A DNA stretch of 64,000 bases from JAIOQJ01 sp963718635 (GCA_963718635.1 OY970367.1:62001-126000); one strand, 5' to 3'. Positions 28,906-39,974 are shown, counted from the first letter of the stretch. Notes: generated from the sequence alone by a model not told the origin. Made by a program: numbers and translations.

Positions 28906-30156
28906 TCAGCCGCTTCGTGGATGTCTTATGCGCAACCTGGCGCAATGTCCCTCTGGAAATTCGATACGTTCACCTAAGCCGCCATCAAAAGAATCAGCGC
29001 GCAGGACGACAAGATCTTGATAGTTGTGCATCCCCGCTTCTAAGTAGTCGAGGATTTCGAAATGCTTGGACCATTCTCGCAACGTGTATTCCCGAGTCTG
29101 GAAGGTGGCCATGTAATAGCCTTTCTCGACGATGTTGCCCAGCGCATCGTCAGCGGTGTCATCGACGATGCCCGCTCGCTCGATCGCTTCGACGCGCTCG
29201 GCGGGATAGTCGCTCGAAGCCGCAAACATACCGTGGAATGATGCCAGCAGCAAGCCTCCGGGAGAGAGCACCCGTTTGAGTTCGGCAAGCCAGAGATGTT
29301 GGATGTCGCGCTTCAGATGGCTGAAGACGGAACAGGAGACAATCACGTCGAAGAAACCGTTCGGATAAGGCAGAGACGGAAGAGGCTGCGACTGCGCAAA
29401 ATGGCCGCTCTTGAGGTTGGCATTGCACCACGCGACTGCTTCGCCGTCAATGTCGCAGCCATAGATTTCAGGACCGTTCAGGTGTTGCAGCAAATGGGTC
29501 GTTGTGCGTCCGCAACCGCAGCCCCAGTCGAGAAGACGGCGGACCGATTGCAGATCGCGATGCGGTCGCAGGGCCTTCATAAAATCGTGATAGAGTTTCA
29601 ATCCCCCCGTCACAAAGGGAGCTGCTTCGGGACAGCCGCAAACGCGCTGCATGAGATCGGGCGGCGGAAGCACGGTGCTTCGATCGGACACAAGTCGAAT
29701 GAACGTCTCATACGTGCCGGCCAACGTATCGTCGCTGCCTTGGTTCACCAGACGCAGCAGCTTTTGAAACAGTCCGGCCGAATAGTAGCCTTTTAATTCA
29801 AGGGTGCTCAGCTTCGGCGTGAGGCCACGACCCGGATTGAAGCTGAAACTAAAACCCCCTCGGATGGCGTGCGCTATAGCTGGGAAGTGCGTTTTGAGAT
29901 CGGCCCGCTCTTGTATCTGTGCGGTTCCAACACATTGGCCATCAACGTAAACGCGGATCGAGTCGATGGGCCCGCGGGGCTCGAGCATCCAGCCGTTGAG
30001 CTGGATCTGGCCATCGTCGGTGCATACGGCGCTATCGATGCGCCCCATGACGCCCCGCTGCGACGCCAACTGAGACCGATTGAATTTTGAGAACAAACGT
30101 GGAAGCCGGAGCTTGAGCTTGAGCATGAATGCATCTCCACAAACGGGTGGTTTCAA
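28906..30156 (-). CDS. SAM-dependent methyltransferase with N-terminal extension
   Basis: The product is 416 aa. The C-terminal two-thirds is a class I methyltransferase: motif I LLDWGCGCGRTTTHLL near residue 207, acidic IYGCDIDGEAVAWC, and FDVIVSCSVFSHLK with LKRVLSPGGLLL. The first roughly 120 residues form a separate module (IDSAVCTDDGQIQLNGWML, VYVDGQCVGTAQI) like the small beta-domain found next to polysaccharide-modifying enzymes. Its start overlaps the stop of the glycosyltransferase by 4 bp (30153-30156), so the two are translationally coupled. Methylation of a glycan made by that enzyme is a reasonable inference. Confidence 0.87.
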   Translation of the reverse strand: MKPPVCGDAFMLKLKLRLPRLFSKFNRSQLASQRGVMGRIDSAVCTDDGQIQLNGWMLEPRGPIDSIRVYVDGQCVGTAQIQERADLKTHFPAIAHAIRGGFSFSFNPGRGLTPKLSTLELKGYYSAGLFQKLLRLVNQGSDDTLAGTYETFIRLVSDRSTVLPPPDLMQRVCGCPEAAPFVTGGLKLYHDFMKALRPHRDLQSVRRLLDWGCGCGRTTTHLLQHLNGPEIYGCDIDGEAVAWCNANLKSGHFAQSQPLPSLPYPNGFFDVIVSCSVFSHLKRDIQHLWLAELKRVLSPGGLLLASFHGMFAASSDYPAERVEAIERAGIVDDTADDALGNIVEKGYYMATFQTREYTLREWSKHFEILDYLEAGMHNYQDLVVLRADSFDGGLGERIEFPEGHCARLRIRHPRSG

Positions 30157-33100
30157 CCGGCCAATCGCAAGGATGTGGGCGGCACTTTTCGAATCTCATG
30201 TATTTCGCGCAGGCGGTTGGCCATGCGCCGGCCGGCCGCTTCGAGCGAAAGAACACGCCCCGCCGACAATTTCGCACGTTCGCCGAGCGCTTTCGCTTCG
30301 TCGGCTTGCTCGTATACCCAGCGCATCTGTTCCGCAGCTTCGGCCACATGCGGATTGGCCCAAAGCCATCCCTTCTTGTACGGCATATAGTCGCGCTCGA
30401 GCGGAATCAGATCGTAGCCAACGAGCAGGCTATCTTGCATCGACATGAAATCGATATTGCCGGAATAAGCGGTGGCGATCACGGGCTTGCCCATCAGCAT
30501 CGCCTCGGCCATGGTCAGGCCGAACCCTTCGGAGCGGTGGAGCGAGACGTAACAGTCGCAACATTGAATCAGACCGAGCACTTCCGCGCGCGGCAAAGTC
30601 GCGTTGATGACCTGTACGCCGGCGCGTCTGGCGACATCCATCAACTGGGCATATTCGTTAGGATGGCGTTCGCCGCGAGAAACCTTGATGGTCAAATGCG
30701 TCGGTCGTCCGGCCGGAAGGCCTTTTGAAACGCTTCGATCACCCCAAGCGGATTCTTCCGCTCGTGGATGCTGTTCATGTCGTAGGCGAACAGGAAAAGA
30801 GTTTTCTCTTCGGGAATCCCAAATCGTGAACGGGGCAGCGGCTCGACATTGCCGATTTCAATGCCGGGCAACATCGGCAGCACGGGAACGGCGATGTTCG
30901 CGTTCGTGAGCGCATCGGCAATGAAATGAGTAGGCGCCCAAAGCTCATTGACTGCCCGGGCAAGCTTGATCCATTGCGGCGGAATCTCGCCGAATTCCCA
31001 ATACCACATGCCGATGCGGTAGCGGTCGTGGCCGCGCAAGATTCGACCCTGGTAGTAGACGATGTCGACGAATGGTTCCGGTTGCACGTGAATGAGCGTA
31101 ACATCGTCGAGCTCGTTTACGATACCCTGGCCCCGGTATTCGGGATCGATCATCGGGGGCACGGGGACATCGTAGCAGGTCGTTCGAATCTGCTGCCGGC
31201 GCAACGCCTCAACGACGGACTCGACCGACGCCTGCAGGCCAGAAGGATAGCTGAAGTGCCCGATCACGTTTAAGCCGCTTCGCGATTGATGCCGGCGCAA
31301 GTCCGTTTTTACAGAGTCGATCCATACAGTTGCAACGCCTGCCAGTTCGTCGGCGCCTTCTTCCTCCAGCCAGTGGACAAGGCGAAGCAGGACGGCCGGT
31401 TCTCTGTACGCGTTCGGGAAGAGCGAGCGCCATTTCGGCCGATGATCGTAAAGTACGCGAAGCTGATCGGCGGGCGTCAACGGCGATTCGAAACTCGGCA
31501 CTTCCAGCATATCGGCCGGCTCGAGCTGAAAGCGTGCATTCGCCCAGCGATAGAACGCGGGCCAGCCAGGCGCCGTCATCGCGTCGGGAAAGCGCGCCTG
31601 CCAGGCGCTGCTGAGCGAGTACTCGAAAACAAGTTCCCTCACCGGGTCCTCGGCGATGGTCAGGAGATACCACCAGATATCTACGTCGCATAAGCCATAT
31701 TCGCGCTTGCCATTCTGAATCAACCAGCACAGCGTTGAACCCCACATGGCCGGAAGATTGGCGCCCGGAAACTCGGCTTGGAAGTCGTTGCGCGATTTGT
31801 AAATCTGGCGAACCCGCTCGGCTCTGTCCGTAGCGAGCGCCCGCCGAATTCGAGCAACGGCCGAAGGCGCCAGGCGCCAGTGGGAGACGGCTTGCTCGCA
31901 AATCCATTTGCAGAAAGAGCCTTCCGTGCCATCCGAAAGGGCTCGTGGAAATCGGTGGCGCAAGTCAGCCGACGATCGAATCACGTACAAGATCAGGCGT
32001 GCCGCTGAAAGGTCGTCGAACGCAGCCATGGTCGGCGACCAATCGGGAAACTCGAACTGTTCGGCAAGCGGTCCGAGGAATTTTCGAATCTCGACGTCGT
32101 TGAAAGGGTCGAGTCGCTGCGATTGGAGAGGAATACGAGCCAGATAAGCAACTTGACGGCGGAGATAGTCGCGCTGGCTCATTTCGTCCGCCATACGCAA
32201 CTTCGGCCTGGAATGGTGCGCGCTCAGCGCTGGATGGAAATAGGGATCTTCATCGATTTCCATCTCGATGATATTGACTGCGGTCAATTCGATGTCTTCA
32301 GTCGGGTTGGTCTTCCCGCGCGTATAACCTTCGTGATGAAACAATGCAGCATGCGGCGTGTAGACAGTCCGATAGCCGGCTCGGAAGAGGCGCAGGCAAA
32401 GAGCCACATCGCTGTTGGCAATTCGAAACTGTTCATCGAATCCGCCGACCTCGTTGAAGGCGGCACGTGGAATCATCTGGCAGGCGCCCATGATCGCCAG
32501 AGCGTTGCGATACATCTCGGGTGAGCCAAACATGTCCCAATGTCCGGGCTTGACGTTATTGTAAAGCAGCCCGCAAAGATGCACGCCGACAACAACGCCT
32601 CCGTGTTGGATAACGTTATCCGGATAATGCAATTGAGTGCCGACGCAGCCGACTCCCGGCAAGAGAGCGAAACGGACCAGATCCATCAGCCAGTCGGTCT
32701 TTCTGACCGAAATGTCGTTGTTGAGAAACAGCAACAGGTCGCCTCGGGCGTGTCGCGCGCCGAGGTTGCAGGCCTCTGAATAGTTAAACGTGCAACGATA
32801 CGGCACGAGGGTGACGGCATCGCTCGCGGTTAGTTCACGGTAATAGGCGAGAACATTGGCATCGGTGCTTCCGTTATCGACCAGGATGATTTCTTTGCGT
32901 GGGTAATCGGTACGGCACTGCAAGTCTTCGACACATTGTTTGAGCACATCGAATTGATTCAGAGTTGGGATGATGATGCTGACGAGCGGCGGGTTCGAGG
33001 TCGGCCAGGAGACGCGGTGCATACCGGTGGGCAGCGTCTCCACCGTTGCGTTATGGCCGAGTCTGGCGAAGTGCTCTCGTAGAGCCAGTGCTCGAGACGA

Positions 33101-34123
33101 CTCGTTGCCGTTTACGTTCGTAAAGTCAATCTTGTTGGTCCGTGGCGCACGGCGATGATATAGGCATAGCGGAACGCGCTGGATTCTCTGCGTCTGTTGG
33201 CCCGCGCGAAGAATCGCATCGTACTCTTGGGCATCCCCGAACCGCTCCGCAAAGCCGCCGATCAATTGCAAGAGTTCGCGTCGAAACAGACAGAGACGGC
33301 CCACATAATTGAAGCCGTACAACATCTCGGGCGACCATTGCGGCTTTAAGCGCAAGCCATGCCTTCTCCCGAAACGGGTGATGCAATCTTCATCGCAATA
33401 AAGCAAATCGGTGTCGGGTTGTCGAATGATCGCTTCGGCGAACTCCGCAAGACAGTTCGGCGCCAAAGTGTCAGCCGGATCCATCACACCGATAAATTGG
33501 CCGACGGCGCTCGATCGAGCGACTTCGAACCCTGACTCCAGGCTCTTGCTTACCGGCACGGCTTGAAGCCGGAGTCGGCTTTCATGGGCCGGCAGAGCCT
33601 TGCACAAATTTGCAACTTGGCCTTCGTCGGCTATGAGTAACGCTTCCCAGCGCGAGTATGTCTGACGCTGGAGTACTCGCGTTACGCGACGTATGTCGTA
33701 TTTGGAATGAACGGGAATCAATAAAGTCAGTTGCGGTGCAGTCGGCGGCCAATACCGCGATCGTTGAGCCGCGAGCCCATCGGAAGAGAGCTCTGTTGTT
33801 CGCAGCCAAGTTTTATCGAACGGGCTGAACCGGCGAATGAGTCCCTTGACGGAATCGCGGGTTGGTTTGATGCCGGTATAACGTTCCAGGAACGGGCCAA
33901 CGGTTCTCTTCAAAAAGCGCAGGCCACGCCAGACGCCGGATCGCGCCAGCGCCGAAGGGTCGAACGAAGGCTGTTCAATAAAAACATAGTTCCCTGCCGT
34001 TGAACTATCACACCGCGCCTGGAAAGATGGGGTGTGAATACCCACTTGCCGCCGGCGGGTCAAGCTCAGCAGGCCACGCTGATTGGTCGGGGGTGCGACA
34101 CCGGGCGCATCTACTTTTGCCAC
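30153..34123 (-). CDS. Large multidomain glycosyltransferase, GT2-GT2-GT4 (one frameshift)
   Basis: About 1,323 aa after repair. The domains in order are: a GT2-like fold near residues 125-330 (QLTLLIPVHSKYDIRRVTRV, then DLLYCDEDCI); a second GT2 at about 370-640 (SIIIPTLNQFDVLKQC, ILVDNGSTD, LLFLNNDISV, IPRAAFNEVGGFDEQF); a helical middle region with repeated Trp/Phe/Pro-rich modules (FPDWSPTM, FPGANLPAMWG, FPDAMTAPGWPAFYRW); and a C-terminal GT4 domain (NVIGHFSYPSG to FAYDMNSIHERKNP, then SLHRSEGFGLTMAEAMLMGKPVIAT). Such proteins build surface polysaccharides or glycosylate proteins using nucleotide sugars. The frame breaks near 30695, where DDR should run into THLTIKVSRGERHP. The start is a GTG at 34123. 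It leads an operon with a methyltransferase and glucose-6-phosphate isomerase. Confidence 0.9.
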
Positions 34124-34209
34124 ATTCCGTTGCGGATAGAATGCAACGGGGGGGAAGCATCTAGAACATCCTCAACCGCTCCTTCGTACTCCGACGGGCT
34201 TCGCGAAGC

Positions 34210-35591
34210 ATGAATCCAAACAGTTCGACACCTCGCTCCTGGCGTCTTTCCATCGCCGCCGTGGTGATCTGCCTGACAGCTATTGCTTGCCTCAATCAGG
34301 AAACGTTAGGCTCGCGCGGGCAGGCTGCTATCGGAATCTTCTGTTTTCTGGGTGTGGCTGCCTTCTTTTCCACCAATCTGCGGGCTTTGAACAAGCGCAC
34401 AATCATCACCGGGTTTTTGCTGCAAGTGCTGCTTGCCTTCCTAATCTTGAAAGTGAAACCGGTGCGCGAAAGCTTCGAATGGATCGGTCTGGCCGCCAAG
34501 CAATTTCTGTCGTTCAGCTATGAAGGCGCTAAGTTCGTAGCCGGCCCGTTAGTCGATTTGCACACGGATAAGAATGGCAACTTGATGCTGTCCAAAGGCA
34601 AGGGAGTCTTTCTTTTCGTCGTCCTTTCAACGGTTATCTTCGTTTCCTCCTTCTTCTCGGTACTCTATTTTCTTGGCATTTTGCAGCGAGTAGTCAAAGT
34701 CTTTGCCCGCATGATGCGCTGGATTATGGGAACGAGCGGCGCGGAGACGCTATCCGTAACCGCCAACGTCTTCATGGGCCAAACCGAGGCGCCGTTGATT
34801 GTGAAACCTTTCATAGCCGGGATGACGCGTTCGGAACTGCTGGCTCTGATGATCGGCGGTATGGCCCACGTCTCAGGCGCGCTCTTGGCCGTCTATATTG
34901 GCATGGGCGCCAATGCCGTCGCGATCATCGCCACGAGTGTGATGGCAGCGCCGGCCTCGCTCTATATCTGCAAGATCCTCATTCCCGAGACAGGCAACCC
35001 CGAAACACTCGGCGACGTCAAAACCGTGATCGAAAGCAATCATGCCAACGTCATCGATGCTGCCGCTTCGGGAGCGTCCGAAGGAATGAAATTGGCAATC
35101 AATATTGCTGCGATGCTAATCGCCTTCCTTGCCTTTATTGCGATGTTCAACTTCCTGCTCGGCGCCAGCACGCAGCTTTACAATTCCCTATTTGACGCGC
35201 ATTATGATGCTCTCTCATTGGAAACGATTTTCGGCTTTCTCTTCTCGCCCGTTGCCGTGCTGATGGGCGTGCAGGGAACGGACGTGCCGAAAATGGGTCA
35301 GTTGCTCGGCATCAAACTGGTTCTGAACGAGTTCGTCGCTTACTTGCGCTTTGCGGAAGTTTACAAGCCTGGGTTACCCGACGGCATGAGCGAACACACC
35401 GCCTTCCTGGCCGCGTTTGCATTGACGGGTTTTGCGAACTTATCGTCGATTGGAATTCAACTGGGCGGCATCGGCGGCATGGCGGAAAACCGGCGCGGCG
35501 ACATCGCCCGCCTGGGCATGGCGCACTGCTCGGCGGCTTCCTGGCAACATTGCTCAACGCTTCAATCGCCGGCATCTTGGTGGATTCGTAG
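34210..35591 (+). CDS. NupC-family concentrative nucleoside transporter (frameshift near the 3' end)
   Basis: An inner-membrane nucleoside:cation symporter of the CNT family, about 460 aa repaired. Conserved segments are LYFLGILQRVVKVFARMMRW, the nucleoside-binding GQTEAPLIVKPFI and MTRSELLALMIGGMAHVSG, and the C-terminal ALTGFANLSSIGIQLGGIGG. The frame breaks near 35520, after RRGDIARLGM: GGCATGGCGCACTG lacks a base, and the restored frame reads RALLGGFLATLLNASIAGIL and stops at 35591. Without repair the frame runs to 35652 with non-family sequence. The 86-bp spacer upstream is shared with the divergent glycosyltransferase. Confidence 0.93.
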
Positions 35592-35714
35592 ACGATGCGG
35601 TGAAAAAAGATTTCCCAGAAGCAGCGCGCCTAAGCTGGAATGTAGCGTTTGACCAATGGCCGCGACGCGGAGTCTTTGCGCAGGGGAGAGCATTCGGCGG
35701 GTGAGCGCAGCGGA

Positions 35715-35773
35715 CAGGCCGGGAGGCCTATCCCCACGAAAGAACTGGAAGTGGCGGCAGGCCTCCCGGCCTG
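35715..35773. terminator. Large hairpin between convergent genes
   Basis: The arms CAGGCCGGGAGGCCT (35715-35729) and AGGCCTCCCGGCCTG (35759-35773) are perfect 15-bp inverted repeats with a 29-nt loop. It sits between the transporter stop and the end of the leftward gene at 35783, so it could stop transcription from both sides. There is no strong T run, and it may simply be another palindromic repeat. Confidence 0.55.
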
Positions 35774-35782
35774 CTGGAGCGA

Positions 35783-36667
35783 TTATTTGTTCTCGGTCAA
35801 TCCCATCTGGAACACGACATCCATTTTTTGGCCGCTGACGATTTCAACTGCCATGCTCTTTTGCAGCGGCGCTCTATACCAGACGCGCGAAACGTTGAGA
35901 AGTTCCGGATCGCGCTCGAAGCGTTCGACCTTCCAGCTAGGCATCCAGCAGACCAGTTCGTAATGTCCTTCGGGCACATCCGCCAATGAAAACTGCCCGT
36001 CGGCATCAGTCTGAATCCAATAGGGGTGCTCGCTGACAAACAGCCAGCTTCGCTCCCAGGCGCGGTTGGTTGGGCTGCTGAGTTCGACCAAGCCCGTTTG
36101 CGTGAAACGTCGTTGCACCGCCTTATCCGGGTCGGGAATAGGAAGAGTAAAAAAGGCGACTCCTTGGGCCCGAAGCATATCGAAAGATGGATGATGCGAA
36201 ACCATTTCGACTGCATCGCCAACGTGGACAAAGCCAACGCTGCTTGGCACGCCTCCTTGCTCGATCATGAGTTTGTCTTCGTGCAGCACAACGCGTGCTG
36301 GCGGCTTGTCCCAAGCTTTCGACCGGGCCGGCGACACTTTTCGTAGAAAGACCACAGCCTGCGCGACGGCTTTGCTTTCAGCATTGATGCGCGGGAAGCA
36401 TGGGTTTTTGCGGTCCCATTCGCCGGCGTGATCGCTCAGCAGCATGTGCGCGTTGCGAAAGCCGTTTGCTTCCGGAAGACTTCCGGACCAAACAACCCGC
36501 CCGCTGATCACGCCCACTGCCTGGGGATCGAAGTCGGTGGCTAACTCGGGTATCGGATCGGACGGCTGTTCGAGTTGATGCAATGGCGCCGCCTGCGAAC
36601 CACAGCCGAGCGCAAAGAGCATCGGCAGCAACTGGACAACATCGCAACGAAGAAAAAGCGTTCGCAT
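35783..36667 (-). CDS. Predicted lipoprotein with carboxypeptidase-regulatory-like domains
   Basis: About 294 aa from the Met at 36667. That start gives a signal peptide with lipobox LFALGC (Cys at about residue 22); an earlier start at 36763 would overlap the divergent cupin. The mature protein has a beta-sandwich start (GVISGRVVWSGSLPE), a cupredoxin-like middle (VVLHEDKLMIEQGGVPSSVGFVHVGDAVEMVSHHPSFD) and a C-terminal carboxypeptidase-regulatory-like module (TDADGQFSLADVPEGHYELVCWMPSW). Such exported proteins are common in planctomycetes and their function is unknown; the middle lacks the complete Cys/His/Met copper set of a true cupredoxin. Confidence 0.75.
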   Translation of the reverse strand: MRTLFLRCDVVQLLPMLFALGCGSQAAPLHQLEQPSDPIPELATDFDPQAVGVISGRVVWSGSLPEANGFRNAHMLLSDHAGEWDRKNPCFPRINAESKAVAQAVVFLRKVSPARSKAWDKPPARVVLHEDKLMIEQGGVPSSVGFVHVGDAVEMVSHHPSFDMLRAQGVAFFTLPIPDPDKAVQRRFTQTGLVELSSPTNRAWERSWLFVSEHPYWIQTDADGQFSLADVPEGHYELVCWMPSWKVERFERDPELLNVSRVWYRAPLQKSMAVEIVSGQKMDVVFQMGLTENK

Positions 36668-36762
36668 CGGATATCCTGAATGGATGAGTAGTGAGCTGAG
36701 CAGCGTAAGCTGCCGGGTTATACTTTCGACCAGCCCGTTAGATAACGTTCGAGGTCTCTTCA

Positions 36763-37122
36763 ATGCCTGTCATCACCAAGCCCGGTTATGTGGTTCGCCA
36801 TATTTCAGAAGCGCCCTCGGTGCCCTGTCCCTGCGGCACCAGCACCCGTCCTTTAACCTCGGCGGACACGCCGGCGTGCAGTCTGCACGTGACCTTCATT
36901 CAGAATTCCATCCTCCACTATCATCGCGATACCACTGAGGTTTACTACATCCTCGCTGGATCGGGCCGAATGGAGCTCGACGATGATATCGTCTCCGTTG
37001 AACCTGGCTTGGTCATCTTGATCGAGCCGAGCACGCGTCATCGGCTCAGCAGTGTGGATGGCGTCCAAACGATAGTGTTCAGCGTGCCTGCCTTTGACGC
37101 CGCGGATGAGTTCTTCGACTAG
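36763..37122 (+). CDS. Cupin-domain protein
   Basis: A single-domain cupin of 119 aa. The metal-binding motif 1 is HYHRDTTEVYYILAGSGRME (two His plus Glu), and motif 2 lies around GLVILIEPSTRHRLSS. An N-terminal CPCGTSTRPL segment carries two Cys. Small cupins of this type bind a metal and may act on sugars, amino acids or aromatic compounds, or as sensors. It is divergent from the lipoprotein gene, and its 3' end overlaps the end of the ArnT-like gene by 44 bp. Confidence 0.85.
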   Translation: MPVITKPGYVVRHISEAPSVPCPCGTSTRPLTSADTPACSLHVTFIQNSILHYHRDTTEVYYILAGSGRMELDDDIVSVEPGLVILIEPSTRHRLSSVDGVQTIVFSVPAFDAADEFFD

Positions 37123-38918
37123 CGCTCGACGGCGCCCGATGAGCGGTCTCGATTACCGGCTTGCCGAGGAAAGGGCCTGGATCGCGACCTGTGGCTTGCA
37201 ACGGCGTCATTCGTACGTCGCCCGGCACGCGCTTCAGATCGGGATTGAAGCTCAGCGAATAAAGCGTGTAGCGGTCGGCGCTCGATCGCTCGAATCGCGT
37301 CCGCCGACTTTGCGCCAACATCTGCAATTGGCCGTACTCTTTCAACAATGGTTCATCGCGGGGCCGGCAGATCAGATAGACCTCGCGCGATGGCAAGCGC
37401 TCGTCGCGGAGATAGGTCTCGTTGTGCAAGATTTGCGCACGCCCGCGGAAATAAAAGAGATGCCAAGACGGGTTCAGAGGTTCACCTTCGCCCATCACCA
37501 ACAATGGTTCGCCGGGCGGTACGAGGCTCTCGGTTTCATGAACGAATGCCAGATCGTTGATGTAATCGTCCGCAAAGCGGGTGCGGTATTCATAGACCGC
37601 CAGATTAACGACTACGACGACGGCACAAAATCCAGCAAACGCAGCGCGCTGATTCCAACGGCTGACGATCCACCAGGCAGCCAGCGTGACGCTTGGCCAA
37701 AAGATGATCCAGACCAGATGAACCCAGTCGGGTCCTGGAATCTTGCGACGAAGCAAATAAATAAGTGCCGCGCCCGGCAGGCCGCAGAGCGGGAGCGATA
37801 TCCAGGGCCGACGCAACCAGTTTGGCCAACGTTGCATCCCCTGCCAGAATTCCCGCGCGCCCCACGCGCCAAGGACAGCCGCGGGCGCCAGGCAGCTGAG
37901 CATGTAATGATGATGCTTCCCTTTGAAAAGGGAGAAAAAGAGCACCGGCACAATCGCCCAACACCATAGAAAGCGCGCGGCAGGAACGTCATTGCGAAAA
38001 ACCCGTGCGCTGAAGCAAGCAAGCCGATGGCGATAACGAACGTCCAAGGGAAAACATTCCACGGTTGATTGACGAGGTAGTACCAGAACGGCTCGCCGAG
38101 GTAGCCCGATTTCCAGCGTACGCCGTAATCGACCGCCCAGAGGTCGAGAATATCGGGATAGCGCAAATAGGCTATCACAGGCCAGGCCAGCCCGATCGCC
38201 AAGGCAAGCAACCAACCCCAAAACCAGAAAAAGGGCCGTATCTCGCGCAACTTCCGCGTCCAGACAAAATAAGTGCCCAGCGGAAGCAGGACGAAGAACA
38301 GGCCGAACAGCGGCCCCTTCATGGCGTTCATCAGGCCCAGCAGGGAGAAGAACAGCAGGGTGCAGAGCGAACGTCGGCCAAAGAAAGTGGTGCGTAGTTC
38401 GGCGCGTTGGGGTCGAACAGAAGGCGAAGCAGAAAGGTGCCCGCCAGGGTCACGGTGCTTGCGAGAAAAATGTCGGCTTCGGGTCCGGTGGCATAAGAAG
38501 CAAACTCGCGCATGGTCGCGAGCATGGCCCCGCTCATCAGCCCGATATTCCGGCCAAAACAAACGGCCACTGCCCAGGCGAACACTAACACAGCGAGCGT
38601 CGCCATAACAATCGAGCCAAGCCGATACGCGCGTTCAGGGGATTCTTCACCCATGACGGCAACGCCGGTCGCCGTCAACCAATGGGGAACCGGCGGGCGT
38701 TCCAGCCAAGGCCGGCCGCCGTAAGTTGGAATCAGCCAGTTGCCGGTCGTCATCATCTCGCGCACGTTCAGGCAATGAGTCGTCTCGTGCGAGGTGAGCA
38801 AGCGAGGCGTGATCAAGCTGAAACCGAACAGCACCGCACACAGCAGCAGCAGCGCTCCGTAATCGGCACGGCGCAGACGGAACTCACCCGAAACCAGCGC
38901 AATCTGAGGAGAATCCAT
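37079..38918 (-). CDS. ArnT/PMT-like membrane glycosyltransferase (two frameshifts)
   Basis: About 613 aa across three frames. It starts with a cytoplasmic stretch and TM1 (YGALLLLCAVLFGFSLITPR), then the GT-C signature region with an acidic residue after TM1 (HETTHCLNVREMMTTGNWLIPTYGGRPWLERPP). Hydrophobic helices follow, with FFWFWGWLLALAIGLAWPVI and KGKHHHYMLSCLAPAAV. The C-terminal soluble domain begins after FAGFCAVVVVVNLAVYEYRT. GT-C enzymes of this type move sugars from lipid-phosphate donors to lipid A, proteins or glycans on the outer face of the membrane. The frame breaks near 38390 and near 37985. Repaired sequence is continuous with family pattern, so error is more likely than decay. 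Confidence 0.85.
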
Positions 38919-39479
38919 TCTCGTTGACCTGAAGCGAATGATGTCGAATTACCATCCCGCGTTCGCACGCTTCCCTGTCCTACCCGATTTTCGTTTTCGG
39001 AGCAAGACGAGGCGGTGTAAGGGAAAGAAAAAAGAAAGGTGCGGAAATGGATTCTGGCAAACGCATGAAACGGGCACGGCACTCGTGTTACTCTCCCCTT
39101 GGTTTTGCCGAGAAGGGTGTGAAGGGCAAGAGCGTGTTCGGCGGGCAAGGGTGGACAAGTTGAAACTTGTCCCACTTCGTCGCGTGGGATAAGCTTCCAG
39201 CTTGTCCCATGCGATTGGCCCAGTGGAGCGCTTTCCTCGGGCAAGGAGGGACAAGTTGGAAACTCGTCCCACGCAGAGCGCGTGGGACAAGTTTCCAACT
39301 TGTCCCAAGTGGCGCTGGCGCACTGGAGCGTGTTCGGCGGGCAAGGGTGGACAAGTTGGAAACTTGTCCCACGCGCTGGCGCGATATGATCAGGGTCATC
39401 CGTACGTAAACAAAGGATCAAGTTACGCTTCCGTCGTTTACGCGGGCGACTAGACATTCCCCTTTCAACGGGTGGCGCA
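38919..39479. other. Spacer carrying a tandem palindromic repeat array
   Basis: This 561-bp spacer lies upstream of the ArnT-like gene and downstream of the ArsR gene. It holds a family F hairpin (39085-39130) and the tandem array at 39130-39386. Open frames on either strand are repeat-derived and show no family signature. Confidence 0.6.
39130..39386. repeat. Tandem array of palindromic units, 96-100 bp period, about 2.6 copies
   Basis: Units begin with GAGCG at 39130, 39226 and 39326. Each contains inner palindromes such as GGGACAAGTTGGAAACT/CGTCCC and GTGGGACAAGTTTCCAAC/TTGTCCC, so a unit folds as two opposed hairpins sharing GACAAGTTGGAAACTTGTCC-like cores. The third unit is cut after its first hairpin. 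Confidence 0.85.
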
Positions 39480-39863
39480 TTAAGTATGCGGGATGATCAT
39501 CTGGCACCATCCTAAATTGAGATGAGTTGTAGTTGCGTTGGCCGAGCTAAAGTAGTCGGGATGGAGAGAATAGACCACGAAACGGCCTTTCTTCTCCTGG
39601 CGCACTAGGCCTGCTGATCGCATGACGCCTAGATGATGAGAAACGTTGACGATCTTCACCTCGAGCAGGTTGGCTAACTCGGTCACATTTCGCGAGCCGT
39701 TCCAGAGTGATTCGACGATCCGGATGCGGTGGGGTTCAGCGAGGGCCTGCAGCAGCTCCGCACATTTCCTTACCGTTTGAACTTTATCGCTCATGCCTTC
39801 TAAACCTTGATGCAAATGGATACCGGGCACGACACTTTCGAGTTTTGCCATTAGAAAGGCCAA
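39480..39863 (-). CDS. ArsR-family winged-helix regulator without the usual metal site
   Basis: The product is 127 aa, or about 104 aa if started at the internal Met at 39794 (MSDKVQTVRK). The HTH reads LLQALAEPHRIRIVESLWNG, VTELANLLEVKIVNVSHHLGVMRSAGLVRQEKKGR and VVYSLHPDYF. ArsR proteins are dimeric repressors released by an effector. The recognition helix region lacks the ELCVCD-type cysteines of arsenic and cadmium sensors, so a metal role is not supported. A short inverted repeat at 39975-39987 upstream could be an operator. Confidence 0.88.
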   Translation of the reverse strand: MAFLMAKLESVVPGIHLHQGLEGMSDKVQTVRKCAELLQALAEPHRIRIVESLWNGSRNVTELANLLEVKIVNVSHHLGVMRSAGLVRQEKKGRFVVYSLHPDYFSSANATTTHLNLGWCQMIIPHT

Positions 39864-39974
39864 CCATCTCGAACGCTCGCACTGACCTCGGCGGAATGAT
39901 TGCTAGTTCAGCAGTTTTATGATTGGACCGATGCGGGGACAAGAGAATAGAGAGGAACTCTACCCATTTTCAAG

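Noticed and set aside
39130..39386. Tandem hairpins as a CRISPR array
   Set aside because: The whole unit is repeated with no variable spacers, and there are no cas genes.
38813..39457. A 214-codon leftward open frame over the tandem array
   Set aside because: It translates palindromic repeat DNA (recurrent TCPxLPxxxA-like segments) and overlaps the start of the ArnT-like gene; no family features.
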